Assembly (NCBI GenBank): GCA_963728155.1 | Contig: CAVSJF010000004.1 | Location: 434,001 to 498,000 of the forward strand | Source of the DNA: JACVRW01 sp963728155 | Lineage (GTDB): Bacteria > Actinomycetota > Thermoleophilia > Solirubrobacterales > Thermoleophilaceae | Direction of reading: 5' to 3' | DNA: 64,000 bases | Shown here: piece by piece, positions 34,412 through 43,582 of the stretch | Layout: each line of letters opens with the position of its first letter | Numbering within the stretch: the stretch's first letter is position 1 | Made by a program: the position numbers and the translations under genes | Notes under the pieces: model-generated | Told to the model about the DNA's origin: nothing | Database searches by the model: none | What the model saw: the letters and a program-made list of their open reading frames with translations, nothing else

Positions 34412-35157
34412 TCGCCGCGGAAACCGTCGACGCCACCGTCTTCGCGGCCTTCGCCGTCGGCTTCATCTCCTTCGTGTCTCCCTGCGTGCTCCCGCTGGTG
34501 CCCGGCTACCTGTCGACGATCTCCGGCGTCTCCTTCGCCGACCTTCAGGAGGGTCACCGGCGCACCCAGGTACTCGGCCCGGCACTGCTGTTCTGCCTGG
34601 CCTTCACCGCGATGTTCGTGGCCCTGGGCATGAGCGCAACGGGTCTCGGGCCAGACCCTCAACGACCACCGGGCGCTGCTGCGCCAGATCTCCGGGATCG
34701 TATCGCCCTGATGGGCGTGCTCTTCATCGGCACGCTCTTCCTCCCGATGCTCAACCGCGAGTGGCGCCCCGAGGAGCTCATGCGCCGCGCCCACACCGGG
34801 GGACCGATCGTGGCCGGTCTGGCCTTCGCCGTCGCCTGGCTTCCCTGCACCGGGCCGACCCTGGGCGCGATCCTCACCGCCGCGTCCACCGAGGGCACGG
34901 TCGGCGAGGGTGGCGTGCTGCTGGCCTTCTACGCCCTAGGCCTGGCCGTCCCGTTCATCCTCAGCGCGCTCGCCTTCAGCACCTTCACCGGCGTCTTTCG
35001 CTTCTTTCGCGACCACTTCCGCGCGATCACCGTGGTGTCGGGGGTGGTGTTGATCGTGATGGGGGTGCTGCTCTACACCAACGAGCTCACGCGGCTGAAC
35101 TCCGAAGCCCTGCAGGCCATGGACAAGCTCGGCATCAACTTCTTCAACGAGATCTAG
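34408..35157 (+). CDS. ccdA: Thiol-disulfide interchange membrane protein CcdA (paired indels inside)
   Basis: The protein has 249 residues and about six membrane helices. GFISFVSPCVLPLVPGYLS and AVAWLPCTGPTLGAILTAA carry the two redox Cys, each next to Pro, that define CcdA/DsbD-type electron carriers. It passes electrons from cytoplasmic thioredoxin to extracytoplasmic proteins such as CcmH. Between residues ~80 and 97 the expected sequence GQTLNDHRALLRQISGIV is in the +1 frame: one extra G near 34648 and one missing base near 34702 compensate each other. The open frame survives but 17-18 residues are wrong. It is coupled to ccmH by a GTGA overlap. Confidence 0.88.
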   Translation: MIAAETVDATVFAAFAVGFISFVSPCVLPLVPGYLSTISGVSFADLQEGHRRTQVLGPALLFCLAFTAMFVALGMSATGLGPDPQRPPGAAAPDLRDRIALMGVLFIGTLFLPMLNREWRPEELMRRAHTGGPIVAGLAFAVAWLPCTGPTLGAILTAASTEGTVGEGGVLLAFYALGLAVPFILSALAFSTFTGVFRFFRDHFRAITVVSGVVLIVMGVLLYTNELTRLNSEALQAMDKLGINFFNEI

Positions 35158-36468
35158 CGCCCGCGGCGCAGAACCCGCTTGAGGAACGGCGCGACCGTCT
35201 TCAGGAAGCGATTGGTCTGCGGCGCGGCCGACAACGGGTCGAGGTGGCTCGATTGGCGGTCGTCGACCACCACCGGCTTCTCGATGGGCGAGATGCGGGC
35301 GAGCTTCCGCGCGCCGCGCGCCACGCGGCCCTGGGTGAGGTCGGTGCTGAAGGCGTACAGCGGCAGGTCGATCTCGCGTCCGTGCTCGAGGCGCAGGCCG
35401 AGGATCCGGGCCGCCTCGTTCATGCGCAGGTCGCTTGCCGCGTCGAAGTCGAGCAGCAGCCGGCGCGGGTAGTACCACTCGGTGGCATTGGGCGCGTCGC
35501 CGGCGTACGCACGGGCGAAGCGGCGGATGGGAGTGAGCTCGCCATCCTGCCAAGGGCGCGGATCGCCGCTCGCCGCCAGGCCGCCCGCCTGGATGCGGAT
35601 CAGCGCCAGCGAATCCGGAGACGTGGTCTCGTCGAAGGCGTAGCCGAGGAGGGCCTCGTTGGTCACCGGGACCGGGGCCTTGAGCTCGGGCGGCAATAGG
35701 GGGAGGTTCTGCAGCGTCGATGGCGCGTCGGGTCGCTCGTAGGCGTAGAGCGCCCCCACCTGCGCGAAGATGCCCGCGATCTCCGGGATGCCGAACCCGA
35801 GCAGGTCGAAGAACACATCGCCGTTGCGGATGTCGGCCAGCTCGCGCCGAGCACGCGCGGCGTCGGCCTCCGCGAAACTACCCAGTAGGCCGCCGTCGAT
35901 CAGCACGAGACCGTCGAGGTCGCGCCAGCCGGCGCGGCCGCCGAAGTCCCACGCGGCGTAGGCCACCGCCGTCGAGGCTCCGGCGGAGTGACCGCCCAGC
36001 ACGACCCGGCGGCCGCCGCGCGCGGCGCGCCTGATCACGCTGCGCAGGTCTCGCAGCTGGACCCTCAGCCCCCACTCGGCCACGAACTTCGCGTCCGTGC
36101 CCTTCACGCTGCGGTACTTGAGACCCAGATAGTGATCGAGCGCCGCGTCAGGATCGCGCTGGGCGAACACCGCGGTGTCCTCGAAGGCCTGCTCGCGGCG
36201 GTCGACGATCCATACCTGCGTGCTCGGGACACGCCTGCACGATGTCGCGCGCCACCGGCGTGACCCCACCCGCCCCGCCGTTGGTGCCGGGCACGAGCAC
36301 CAGCACGTTGCGCGCGTCCGCGGGCCCAAGCTGCTGCACGAAGACCTTGTCGTACTTGGCCGGCCCGGGCGCGGGCGGCACCTTCATCGGGACGTAGCGG
36401 TCGACGGCGGCGGCCGGCGCCGCGAGCACGAGACAGGAGGCCAGCGCGAGCAGGGGGGCGAGACGCAT
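35154..36468 (-). CDS. Secreted alpha/beta hydrolase (one frameshift)
   Basis: About 437 residues. Signal peptide LAPLLALASCLVLAAPAAA; oxyanion-side strand NVLVLVPGTNGGAGGV; nucleophile in VVLGGHSAGASTAVAYAAWD; then DLDGLVLIDGGLLGSFAEAD and a C-terminal His in SSHLDPLSAAP. A single extra C near 36235 separates the N-terminal frame from STQVWIVDRREQ. The large lid region with many aromatic residues suggests a lipid or ester substrate, but none can be assigned. The stop overlaps that of ccdA tail to tail. Confidence 0.72.
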
Positions 36469-36501
36469 AGGCGGCGGCAGACTACAAGGCGCCACCGGGA
36501 C

Positions 36502-36507
36502 TACGCT
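36502..36507 (+). promoter_or_regulatory. -10 box TACGCT, 6 nt upstream of an ATG
   Basis: TACGCT is 6 nt before the ATG at 36514, with no ribosome binding site, implying a leaderless mRNA. Confidence 0.4.
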
Positions 36508-36513
36508 GCGGAT

Positions 36514-37505
36514 ATGTGGGCGGCCCTGCTGTCGCTGGCGGTGGCGCTGGCTCCTCTGGGCGCCGCAGTCGAGCCTCGCTCGGTGCCCGTCCCCGAGGAC
36601 GCGTTCGGCGCCGAGGTCAGCGGTCGGGCGCTGTGCTACACCGACGATCGCTCACGGATCGTGCGCTTCGATCTGGACACGGGGCAGAGCACCGTGCTCT
36701 ACGCCACCCGCGACCGAGCGGTTTCGATCACCGGCCTGCAAGCCGGCGGCGGGCGTCTTGCCGTCGAGATCAGCCGGGGGCTCAGGAGTAGGACGATTCT
36801 TGCGCTCGATCTCATCACCGGTGAACGGACGCGGATCGGGTCCGGCCGCGTCTCTCGGCGTCGCGGCTGTGGCCGGGCCGTCAAGCTCAACCACGTCAGC
36901 CAGGTCGGCGACATCCTCGTTTTCGTCCGCGACCGTCCGCTGCAATCGGCGCCGGGGCACCCTGCTCGTTCGAGCGTTTCGCCGCGTGGGCCCACCGCTG
37001 ACCTTGCTGCGCCGCCCCACGACCGAGCCCATCGTCTCGGACGGAGTGCCCTACCGCTCGCTCGAGGGGTCGCATTTCCTGACCTGGGGTGACCGTCGCG
37101 GTCGTGTGCGCGACCTCGAAAGTGGCCGCGTGCGCCGTTTCGGTGTGGACGGGAACGGCCGCGGTCTCGGCGAGGTGGACGTCGACACTCGAGGCCGTCT
37201 GCTCGTGCACGAGTACACGCTTCGCGGGCTCAGGCTCGGGCAGCTCGTGCGTCTCGGCGACCGCGTCGATTTTCAGATCGCCCGACATCCGCACGCGCTC
37301 CGCTGAAGCGCGCTTCTGCGGCGGCCGGCCGGTGCTGCACGTGCTGGCCCGTCGCTACGAGCGCCTGTCCTTGCTCGACCCGCCGGTGGTGCTCCGCGAA
37401 GGCACGCCGAGCACGCCCGACTTCACCGCCACCTGTGACGACGCTCAGTACGTGGTGCTCGACGCCGAGCAACCGCGGGCCCTCGTCTACGACCTGCCCC
37501 GCTAA
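36514..37505 (+). CDS. Hypothetical secreted beta-propeller-like protein (two frameshifts)
   Basis: About 330 residues in three frames. The signal peptide (WAALLSLAVALAPLGAAVEP) precedes repeated short strands of the type CYTDDRSRIVRFDLDTGQST, LAVEISRGLRSRTILALDLI, GVPYRSLEGSHFLTWGDRRG, VRDLESGRVRRFGVDGNGRG, RRYERLSLLDPPVVLREGTP and CDDAQYVVLDAEQPRALVYD. The V-x-D-L-x-S-G-x-x-x pattern recurs as in beta-propeller proteins, and Cys residues may form disulfides. No enzyme motif is evident. Shifts lie near 36945 and 37290. Confidence 0.5.
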
Positions 37506-39113
37506 CTACATCGCCTCCGGCGCCTCGACCCCCACCAGGTCGAGCGAGCGCGCCAGCACGTCCTTGGCCTTCATGCAGATCACGATGCGCACGTCCTCGT
37601 CGCCGCCCTCCTCGGCGGCACCCACCACGCGACAGTCGCGGTAGAAGGCCGAGAACCCCTGGGCGGTCTCCAACGCGTAGGTGGTCATCCGGTGCGGGGC
37701 GCGGCGGGCGGCGGCTTCGCGCACCTCGCCGGGGAACTCGAGCAGGCGCTTGACCAGCGCGCGGGCCGAGGGATGAAACTGCTCTGCGCTCGCGCTCAGG
37801 TTGGCGCCGGACGCCGCGGCCACCCGCTCCTCCCCCGCCTTGCGGAGGATCGAGGCGATCCGGGCATGGGCGTACTGCACGTAGTACACGGGGTTGTCCT
37901 GCGATTGGCTGCGCGCCAGTTCGAGGTCGAGATCGATGCGCGTGTCGTGACTGCGGGACACCAGGAACCAGCGAGCGGCGTCGACCCCGATGTCGTCGAC
38001 CAGGGCGTCGAGCGTGGCGATCGCTCCCGCGCGCTTTGACATCTGCACCTGCTCACCGCGCTCCAGCAGGTTGACGAACTGCATGATCACGATCTCGTAG
38101 GCACCGGGATCGCCGCCGAGCGCCTTCCACGCCGCGCGGATTCGCTTGACGTAGCCGTGGTGGTCGGAGCCGAGCACGTTGATGGCGCGGTCGTACGCCC
38201 GCGCCACCTTGTCGGCGTGGTAGGCGATGTCGGTGGCGAAGTAGGTGAGATCGCCGTTGGAGCGCCTCAGCACGCGGTCCTTGTCGTCGCCGTCCTCGGT
38301 GGTGCGCAGCCAGACCGCGCCGTCGTGCTCGTACACGCGATCGAGTTTTCCGAGCACCTCCTCCACAGCACCGGAGTCGTGCAGCGTGCTCTCGAAGAAG
38401 AAGCGGTCCATCTCGACCCGAAAGCGCGCCAGCGTCTCCTTCACGCCCTCCACCATCAGGGCAATGGCCCGGCGCGCCAGCTCGTCCGGATCCGCCTCGG
38501 CGCCCCCTTCGATCCGCTCAGCCAGCTCGCGCACGTACGCCCCGCTGTACTCCTCCGGCTCCTCGCCGCGCGCCCGGGCGCGGATGGCCTCGCCGAACTT
38601 GCGCACCTGGGTGCCGGAGTCGTTTACGTAGTACTCCCGCTCGACCCTGTTGCCGGCCAGCTCGAGCGTGCGCGACAGCGAGTCCCCGTAGGCGGCGTGC
38701 CGGGCGGAGGCCACGGTGATGGGGCCCGTGGGGTTGGCCGACACGAACTCGACCTGGATGCGCTCGCCGTCCTCACCCGCACCGAACCGCTCCCCCGCCG
38801 CGCGCATCGATGCGAGCGCCTCGAGGTACCAGCGGTCCGCCATGAACAGGTTGAGGAAGCCCGGGCCGGCGATCTCGACCCGGTCGACCGAGGCGCCAAG
38901 GCGCTTGCCGAGCTCGTCGCCAAGGCGCTCGGCAATCGCGCGCGGCGGCTCGCCCAGGGTGGGCGCCAGCAGCATGGCGGCGTTGGTCGAGTAGTCCCCG
39001 AAGTCCGGGCGCGGCGGGCGGTCGAGCTGCGGGGCAGCGCCGCGTCCGTTGCCGGCGAGGGAGGCCGACGTGTCACAGACGGCGGTGAAGAGCTCGGCTA
39101 CCGGATCGCTCAT
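37506..39113 (-). CDS. argS: Arginyl-tRNA synthetase with altered HIGH region
   Basis: The protein has 535 residues, the size of short bacterial ArgRS. FGDYSTNAAMLLAPTLGEP, VEFVSANPTGPITVASARHA, EYYVNDSGTQVRKFG, RSNGDLTYFATDIAYHADK, INVLGSDHHGYVKRIRAAWK and QVQMSKRAGAIATLDALVDD (KMSKS-type loop) are family segments; the C-terminal DALR domain carries VYYVQYAHARIASILRKAG. The class I HxGH signature that normally follows PTGP is replaced by TVASARH with no compensating frameshift in sight. Start ATG is 7 bp after the rlmH stop, so the two are co-transcribed. Confidence 0.92.
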   Translation of the reverse strand: MSDPVAELFTAVCDTSASLAGNGRGAAPQLDRPPRPDFGDYSTNAAMLLAPTLGEPPRAIAERLGDELGKRLGASVDRVEIAGPGFLNLFMADRWYLEALASMRAAGERFGAGEDGERIQVEFVSANPTGPITVASARHAAYGDSLSRTLELAGNRVEREYYVNDSGTQVRKFGEAIRARARGEEPEEYSGAYVRELAERIEGGAEADPDELARRAIALMVEGVKETLARFRVEMDRFFFESTLHDSGAVEEVLGKLDRVYEHDGAVWLRTTEDGDDKDRVLRRSNGDLTYFATDIAYHADKVARAYDRAINVLGSDHHGYVKRIRAAWKALGGDPGAYEIVIMQFVNLLERGEQVQMSKRAGAIATLDALVDDIGVDAARWFLVSRSHDTRIDLDLELARSQSQDNPVYYVQYAHARIASILRKAGEERVAAASGANLSASAEQFHPSARALVKRLLEFPGEVREAAARRAPHRMTTYALETAQGFSAFYRDCRVVGAAEEGGDEDVRIVICMKAKDVLARSLDLVGVEAPEAM

Positions 39114-39120
39114 AGAACAA

Positions 39121-39525
39121 TTAATAGTGGTAGGGCTCGCGGGCGAGGATCTTGTGGGCGCGGTAGATCTGCTCGAGCAGCACCACGCGGGCGAGCTGGT
39201 GGGGCAGAGTCATCGGCCCCAGCGACAGCCGCATGTCGGCCTCGAGCTCGAGCCCGGTGGGGCCACCGATCACGAAGCAGACATCGCGCCCGTCGCGACG
39301 ACGCTCCTCGATCCACCGGCTCAGCTCCTCCGAGCCCAGCTGCTGGCCGTCGCCGGCCAGCAGCACCACCAGCGCGCGCTCGGGAATGCGCCGCTGCACG
39401 GCCTCGTCCTCGCGAACCTCGATCAGCTCCACCTTGGCGTGCCCGGCGAGCATCTTGCGGTAGTGCTCGACGTCGTCCTGGTAGGGCGGACGCACTCGCC
39501 CCACGGCGATCACTGAGATCCGCAT
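39121..39525 (-). CDS. rlmH: 23S rRNA pseudouridine-1915 N3-methyltransferase RlmH
   Basis: The protein has 134 residues. MRISVIAVGRVRPPYQDDVE, LLAGDGQQLGSEELSRWIEE, CFVIGGPTGLELEADMRLSL (SPOUT SAM-binding knot) and VVLLEQIYRAHKILAREPYH define RlmH. It methylates Psi1915 in helix 69 of 23S rRNA in assembled ribosomes. Its promoter is shared head to head with the DUF3467 gene 20 bp away. Confidence 0.95.
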   Translation of the reverse strand: MRISVIAVGRVRPPYQDDVEHYRKMLAGHAKVELIEVREDEAVQRRIPERALVVLLAGDGQQLGSEELSRWIEERRRDGRDVCFVIGGPTGLELEADMRLSLGPMTLPHQLARVVLLEQIYRAHKILAREPYHY

Positions 39526-39533
39526 GAGACTGC

Positions 39534-39540
39534 GATAGTA
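39534..39540. promoter_or_regulatory. Overlapping divergent -10 boxes (GATAGT / TACTAT)
   Basis: On the plus strand GATAGT (39534-39539) is 6 nt before the ATG at 39546. On the minus strand TACTAT (39540-39535) is 9 nt before the ATG of rlmH at 39525. Both are formed by the same 7 bp, so one symmetric element can serve both directions. Confidence 0.45.
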
Positions 39541-39545
39541 CGCCC

Positions 39546-39893
39546 ATGCCCGAGGACGCCGAGCGCCACTTCAACATCCACACCGACCCCGAGACGATGG
39601 CGGGCCACTACGCCAACTTCGCCAACGTCTCGCACTCCGATTACGAGTTCACCCTCACCTTCGCGCGCGTGGATCACGAGGTCGAGGACGGTGAGGTCCC
39701 GGGCGTGGTGGTGGCGCGGATCAACATCGCCCCTCGATTCATGCGCGAGCTGATCGACGCAATGGAGGACAACTTCTCCAAGTGGCAGACCCGGGAGGGG
39801 ATCCGTGAACTGCCGGAGTTCGACAACGGTCCGCCCGAGGCTCCGGACGCTCCCGACGCTCCCGAGACGCCGGAACCGCCGAAGCCCGCCTAG
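39546..39893 (+). CDS. DUF3467 domain protein
   Basis: The protein has 115 residues. GHYANFANVSHSDYEFTLTF and VVARINIAPRFMRELIDAME, FSKWQTREGIRELPEFD match DUF3467, a small conserved domain of unknown function. The C-terminal tail is Pro/Glu-rich (PEAPDAPDAPETPEPPKPA). It is cytoplasmic, with no signal. The 3' end overlaps the convergent M28 peptidase gene by 4 bp. Confidence 0.85.
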   Translation: MPEDAERHFNIHTDPETMAGHYANFANVSHSDYEFTLTFARVDHEVEDGEVPGVVVARINIAPRFMRELIDAMEDNFSKWQTREGIRELPEFDNGPPEAPDAPDAPETPEPPKPA

Positions 39894-41051
39894 CCGCGCA
39901 CGTAGGCCTCGCACACCTCCGCCGCAGCTTCGACCGACTCCCAGCTCAGGTTCTCGGGGACGTCGGAGGGCCAGTGGTAGTTGGCGGGGAACTTCGTCTC
40001 GTCCACCCCGCCCAGCGTGCAGGTGGCGTAGCCGGCGCGCACGGCGATCAGCGCGTCGGTGGCCGCGACGGTCCGCAGCCCGCGCCGCAGCTCCACCCCC
40101 GCCCGCTCCCCGGCGGCCGCCAACGCCTCGCGCGAGGCCCTCGGGGTAGAGGCGCATGCGCAGCATCCCCTCCCCCTCCACCACGCACAGGTGGGGCGAG
40201 CCGACACATTCGAGACACAGGAACTCCGTCCAGGCGGTGCTGAGGGCGGCCGCGTGGCGGGCAACGAAGCCCTGCATACCTTCCATGAACGACTCCTCGG
40301 AGCCGGTGGAGAGGATGATCACCCTCACCCCCTCCGGCGGGCGTTCGGCCAGAGCGTGGGCCAGAGCGGTGAGCGCCGCCACCGCGCTCAGGTTGTCGTT
40401 TGCGCCGGGCACCACCGGCCGGGTGCCGATGTCGGCCATGGCGGCAGCCGAGCCGGCGGCCAGGAAGCAGCCCAGGCCGCGCAGTGCGCGCAGGCCGGTC
40501 AGGCCCCAGAGCGCCAGCAGCACGGGGCCGAGGAACACCGCGAAGAGAATGGGGAAGCTCTGGTTCGACTTGGCGTGAAGGCGGGGCATGCGCTTCATGG
40601 CCACCCGGGGCAGGGCGGGATGGAACACGAGACCGGAGTGGGCGGCGTCGTGGTGGGCGATGAACACCACCGTGCGCTCGGCGTGGCGATCGCCCAGCTC
40701 GGCCACCACGTTGTGCGTGGTTCGCGAGGGGAGGGCGCGGCGGCGAAACCAAAGGCGCCCGCCGCCCACGTCGTCGTAGATGGCGGCCGAGGCGACCGCT
40801 CCGGCGAGCGCCGCGAGGCGGCGCCTTCCGGTCGCGGCCGCGGCCAGGGCGGCGGCGTTCAGCAGCCCCAGGGGCCACCAGTAGCCGCCGTGGGCGCGTT
40901 CGGGCTCGATGCGCACGTCGCGCGCGCCGGCTCGCTCGAACTCGACCTTCAGCCACTCGGCCGCGCGCCGCTCCCCCTCGTCCGCGGAGGGCCGCTCGTA
41001 GGACGCGAGCTCTCGTACCACCCGCTCGATCAGGGCGCGGCGCTCGGTCAT
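39890..41051 (-). CDS. M28 family zinc aminopeptidase with membrane segments (one frameshift)
   Basis: About 386 residues. Metal and catalytic sites are TVVFIAHHDAAHSGLVFHPA (His, Asp), VPGANDNLSAVAALTALA (bridging Asp), ILSTGSEESFMEGMQGFVAR (catalytic and ligand Glu) and NYHWPSDVPENLSWESVE (last His). Two hydrophobic stretches between them (GLLNAAALAAAATGRRRLAA, FAVFLGPVLLALWGLTGL) suggest membrane association. An extra G near 40135 separates RLYPEG from REALAAAGERAG. It cleaves N-terminal residues from peptides, probably outside the cytoplasm. The ATG overlaps the M48 stop codon, pairing two peptidases in one operon. Confidence 0.85.
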
Positions 41052-42296
41052 GGTTCGTTGCCGGCGTTGAACGCCTCGCCGATCCCGATGCGTTGCGCCG
41101 TGGTGGGGTGGGTCCCGAACAGGAGCTGGGTCAGGCCGGGCGGGTCAGGATCGGAGATGTTGCGCAGCGCCAGCCGGCGTTCGAGCTGAACGAAGGCGGC
41201 CGGATCCTGGGTCAGGCGCAGGGAGAAGGCGTCGGCGCGGGCCTCGACCTGGCGCGACAGCACGTTGGAGGCGGCGCCGACGCCGAACGAGACGATCGCG
41301 ATGGCGAGCGCGAGAGCCGGGATCACGATCGGTCCCGGCTTTCGCTGCGGATCGCCGAGGCCCTCTCGCCGGGCGAATCGCTCGGCCAGCGCCTGGGCCA
41401 GGAAGGTGCCGGCGGGAGCCACGAGCGCGAACCAGAGCAGCCCGCGCAAGAGGTCGTTGTGCTTCTGATGGCCGAGCTCGTGGGCCACCACGAGGCGCGT
41501 TTGATCGCGCGGGAAGGCCGAGATCAGGTTGTCGTAGAGCACCACGCGCTTGGTGTGGCCGAGGCCGTTTACGTAGGCGTTGGCCGCGGTCGTGCGACGG
41601 CTCGCGTCGACCCGGTACACCTCCCCTACGTCCACGCCGGCCTCCTTGGCCAGCTCGAGCACGTCCGACCGCGTGGGGCCCGGGGGCAGGGGCTCGAACT
41701 TGTTGAAGAGGGGGTCGATCACCACCGGGAAGAGCCAGATCGTGACCACCCCGAAGAGCACGATCGCCGCGGAGGCGGGCGCCCACCAGTTGCGCCGGAA
41801 TCGCCGGATCAGGGCCATGGCGAGCGCCCCTCCGGCGGCGGCGAACACCGCGCTCATGGCCGACGACTTGGCCACGTCGCCCAGCCAGGGCAGCCAGCTC
41901 TGCGTGGACAGTCCCGACGTCGACCGCGCGCACGTGGCTCACGGCCGACAGAGGCAGCTCGACGGCCACCAGGAGCAGCGAAAGGCCCGCTCCCACCGCC
42001 GCCCCGCCCAGGATGGGGCGCGGGGCGATCCGGTCGAAGACCCGCCTCGGGGGCCGCCAGGTAAGCAGGGCCAGCGTGGCCGTTCCCGCCACCAGACCGC
42101 CGATTCCGAGCAGGCGCTGAACGCTGCGAAAGTCCTCGGCCCGGTCGAGCTGAAAGGCCGTGAAGTACCCTGTCACGTCGACCGAAGCCGGTTCGATGAG
42201 GCCGGACCGCGGGCGAAGCAGGAAGGTGGCCACCCCGGCGGCGGCCACCACCACCACGAGCGCCAGCGGCAGCCGCGAACGTCCCCGAAGTCTCAT
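41048..42296 (-). CDS. M48 family membrane metallopeptidase, Ste24/HtpX-like (one frameshift)
   Basis: About 415 residues. An N-terminal membrane helix (LPLALVVVVAAAGVATFLL) and several later ones surround the zinc site RLVVAHELGHQKHNDLLRGL (HExxH); the third ligand is the Glu in SRQVEARADAFSLRLTQDP. TTAANAYVNGLGHTKRVVLY and FNKFEPLPPGPTRSDVLEL are Ste24-like. Deleting one G near 41915 joins AVDVG to LSTQSWLPWLGDVAK. It degrades or processes membrane proteins. The start ATG has a TACAGT box 9 nt upstream in the 27-bp gap to the divergent phosphoesterase. Confidence 0.86.
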
Positions 42297-42323
42297 CTTC
42301 TCGACACTGTAGAAGGCATCCCG

Positions 42324-43058
42324 ATGCGCATTGCGTTGCTCTCTGACGTCCACGGAAACCTGCCGGCCTTCGAGGCCGTGCTGGCCGACGTGGACGCCTG
42401 CGCACCCGACGAGATCTGGTGCCTGGGGGATCTCGTGGGCTACGGCGCCGAGCCGGACGGCTGTGTGGCCCTGGCGTCCGAGCGCTGCGACGTCTGCCTG
42501 GCCGGGAACCACGACAAGGCGGTCACGGGGGCGCTCGATATCGCCGAGTTCTCCCCGAACGCCGCGGACGCGGCGGTATGGACCCGCGAGCACATCGGCG
42601 CGGAGGCCCTCGCCTTCCTGAAGCGGCTGCCGACCTCCGAGGAGGGCCGCGAGATCGGCCTGTGGCACGCGTCCCCGCGCGATCCGGTGTGGGAGTACGT
42701 GATGTCCTACGACCTCGCGGAGGAGAACATGGACTTCATGGACGCCCGGGTCGGCGCCGTGGGCCACACGCATCTTGCGCTGTGGTTTCACCGCGACGGC
42801 GGGCCGGGCGAGCCCGAGGGCGAGATAGCCAAGGGCGGGCTGGAGCTCGACCTGAGCGAGGGCCAGTGGCTGGTGAACCCGGGGGGAGTCGGTCAGCCCC
42901 GCGACGGTGACCCGCGGGCCGCGTGGCTCCTGCTAGACACAGAGGAGTGGAGCGCGCAGTGGCGGCGCGTCGAATATCCGATTGACGCCGCGGCATCAGC
43001 CATTGTTGAGGCGGGCCTGCCCGACGACCTCGCGAAACGGCTCTATCAAGGACTATGA
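42324..43058 (+). CDS. Calcineurin-like metallophosphoesterase
   Basis: The protein has 244 residues. RIALLSDVHGNLPAFEAVLA (Asp, His), DEIWCLGDLVGYGAEPDGCV (GDxxxxG), VCLAGNHDKAVTGAL (GNHD) and VGAVGHTHLALWFHRDGG (GHTH) form a complete dinuclear metal site. It resembles the MJ0936/YfcE group of phosphodiesterases; the substrate is unknown. Its stop overlaps the ATG of the lipoprotein gene (ATGA), and that gene overlaps the kinase, so the three form a tight operon. Confidence 0.9.
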   Translation: MRIALLSDVHGNLPAFEAVLADVDACAPDEIWCLGDLVGYGAEPDGCVALASERCDVCLAGNHDKAVTGALDIAEFSPNAADAAVWTREHIGAEALAFLKRLPTSEEGREIGLWHASPRDPVWEYVMSYDLAEENMDFMDARVGAVGHTHLALWFHRDGGPGEPEGEIAKGGLELDLSEGQWLVNPGGVGQPRDGDPRAAWLLLDTEEWSAQWRRVEYPIDAAASAIVEAGLPDDLAKRLYQGL

Positions 43059-43582
43059 GACTTCGCCCGACAATCGCTCTGCTCGCGCTCGCCGCCGCGC
43101 TGGGCGCCGGCTGCGGCTCCGACGAGGAGCAGGGGAGCCCGCTTCCCGAGCAGGCGGTGACCGACCTGGATTCCCGCCTGGATGAGGTGGAGCGGCGCAT
43201 GGACGCGGGCGGCGGGGCCTGCGCGGACATCATCAGCGACACGCTGCCGGCGGTGAACACGACCATCCAGTCCCTGCCCGAGGATGTCGACCCCGACGTC
43301 CGCCAGGCGCTGCTCGACGGCTTCAACCGCCTGTTCGAGCTCACGAGCGAGCAGTGCGACGTCGACAAGGGCCAGGAGACCGAGCCCGAGCCGCTGCTCG
43401 AGCCGGAGCCCGAGACCGAGACGGAGACCACGCCCACCGAGACGGAGACCACGCCGACGGAGACGGAGACCACTCCCACCGAAACCACTCCGACGACCCC
43501 CGAGGAGACCACGCCCACGGAGGAGGACCCGAGCGCGCAGGACGGCAACGGCGGGACCCTGAGCCCGGAGGGCGACGGTTGA
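43055..43582 (+). CDS. Lipoprotein with Glu/Thr/Pro repeat tail
   Basis: The protein has 175 residues. The lipobox is ALGAGC after a short hydrophobic signal. The folded part (residues ~25-110) is helical with two Cys (GGGACADIISDTL, TSEQCDVDKG). The C-terminal third is low complexity built on ETETTPT repeats and acidic residues, like a cell-wall-spanning stalk. No family is recognised. Overlaps with the phosphoesterase (ATGA) and kinase (TTGA) genes suggest it works with the kinase, perhaps as an extracellular sensor partner; this is inference. Confidence 0.72.
   Translation: MRLRPTIALLALAAALGAGCGSDEEQGSPLPEQAVTDLDSRLDEVERRMDAGGGACADIISDTLPAVNTTIQSLPEDVDPDVRQALLDGFNRLFELTSEQCDVDKGQETEPEPLLEPEPETETETTPTETETTPTETETTPTETTPTTPEETTPTEEDPSAQDGNGGTLSPEGDG
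43418..43480 (+). repeat. Three tandem 21-nt repeats encoding ETETTPT
   Basis: Units start at 43418, 43439 and 43460 and differ only at third-codon positions. A shortened copy follows to about 43500. They lie inside the lipoprotein gene, in frame. Confidence 0.85.

Noticed and set aside
43418..43500. CRISPR-like or minisatellite array
   Set aside because: Repeats are 21-nt, contiguous and in frame within a lipoprotein gene; there are no spacers. No CRISPR array was found in the window.
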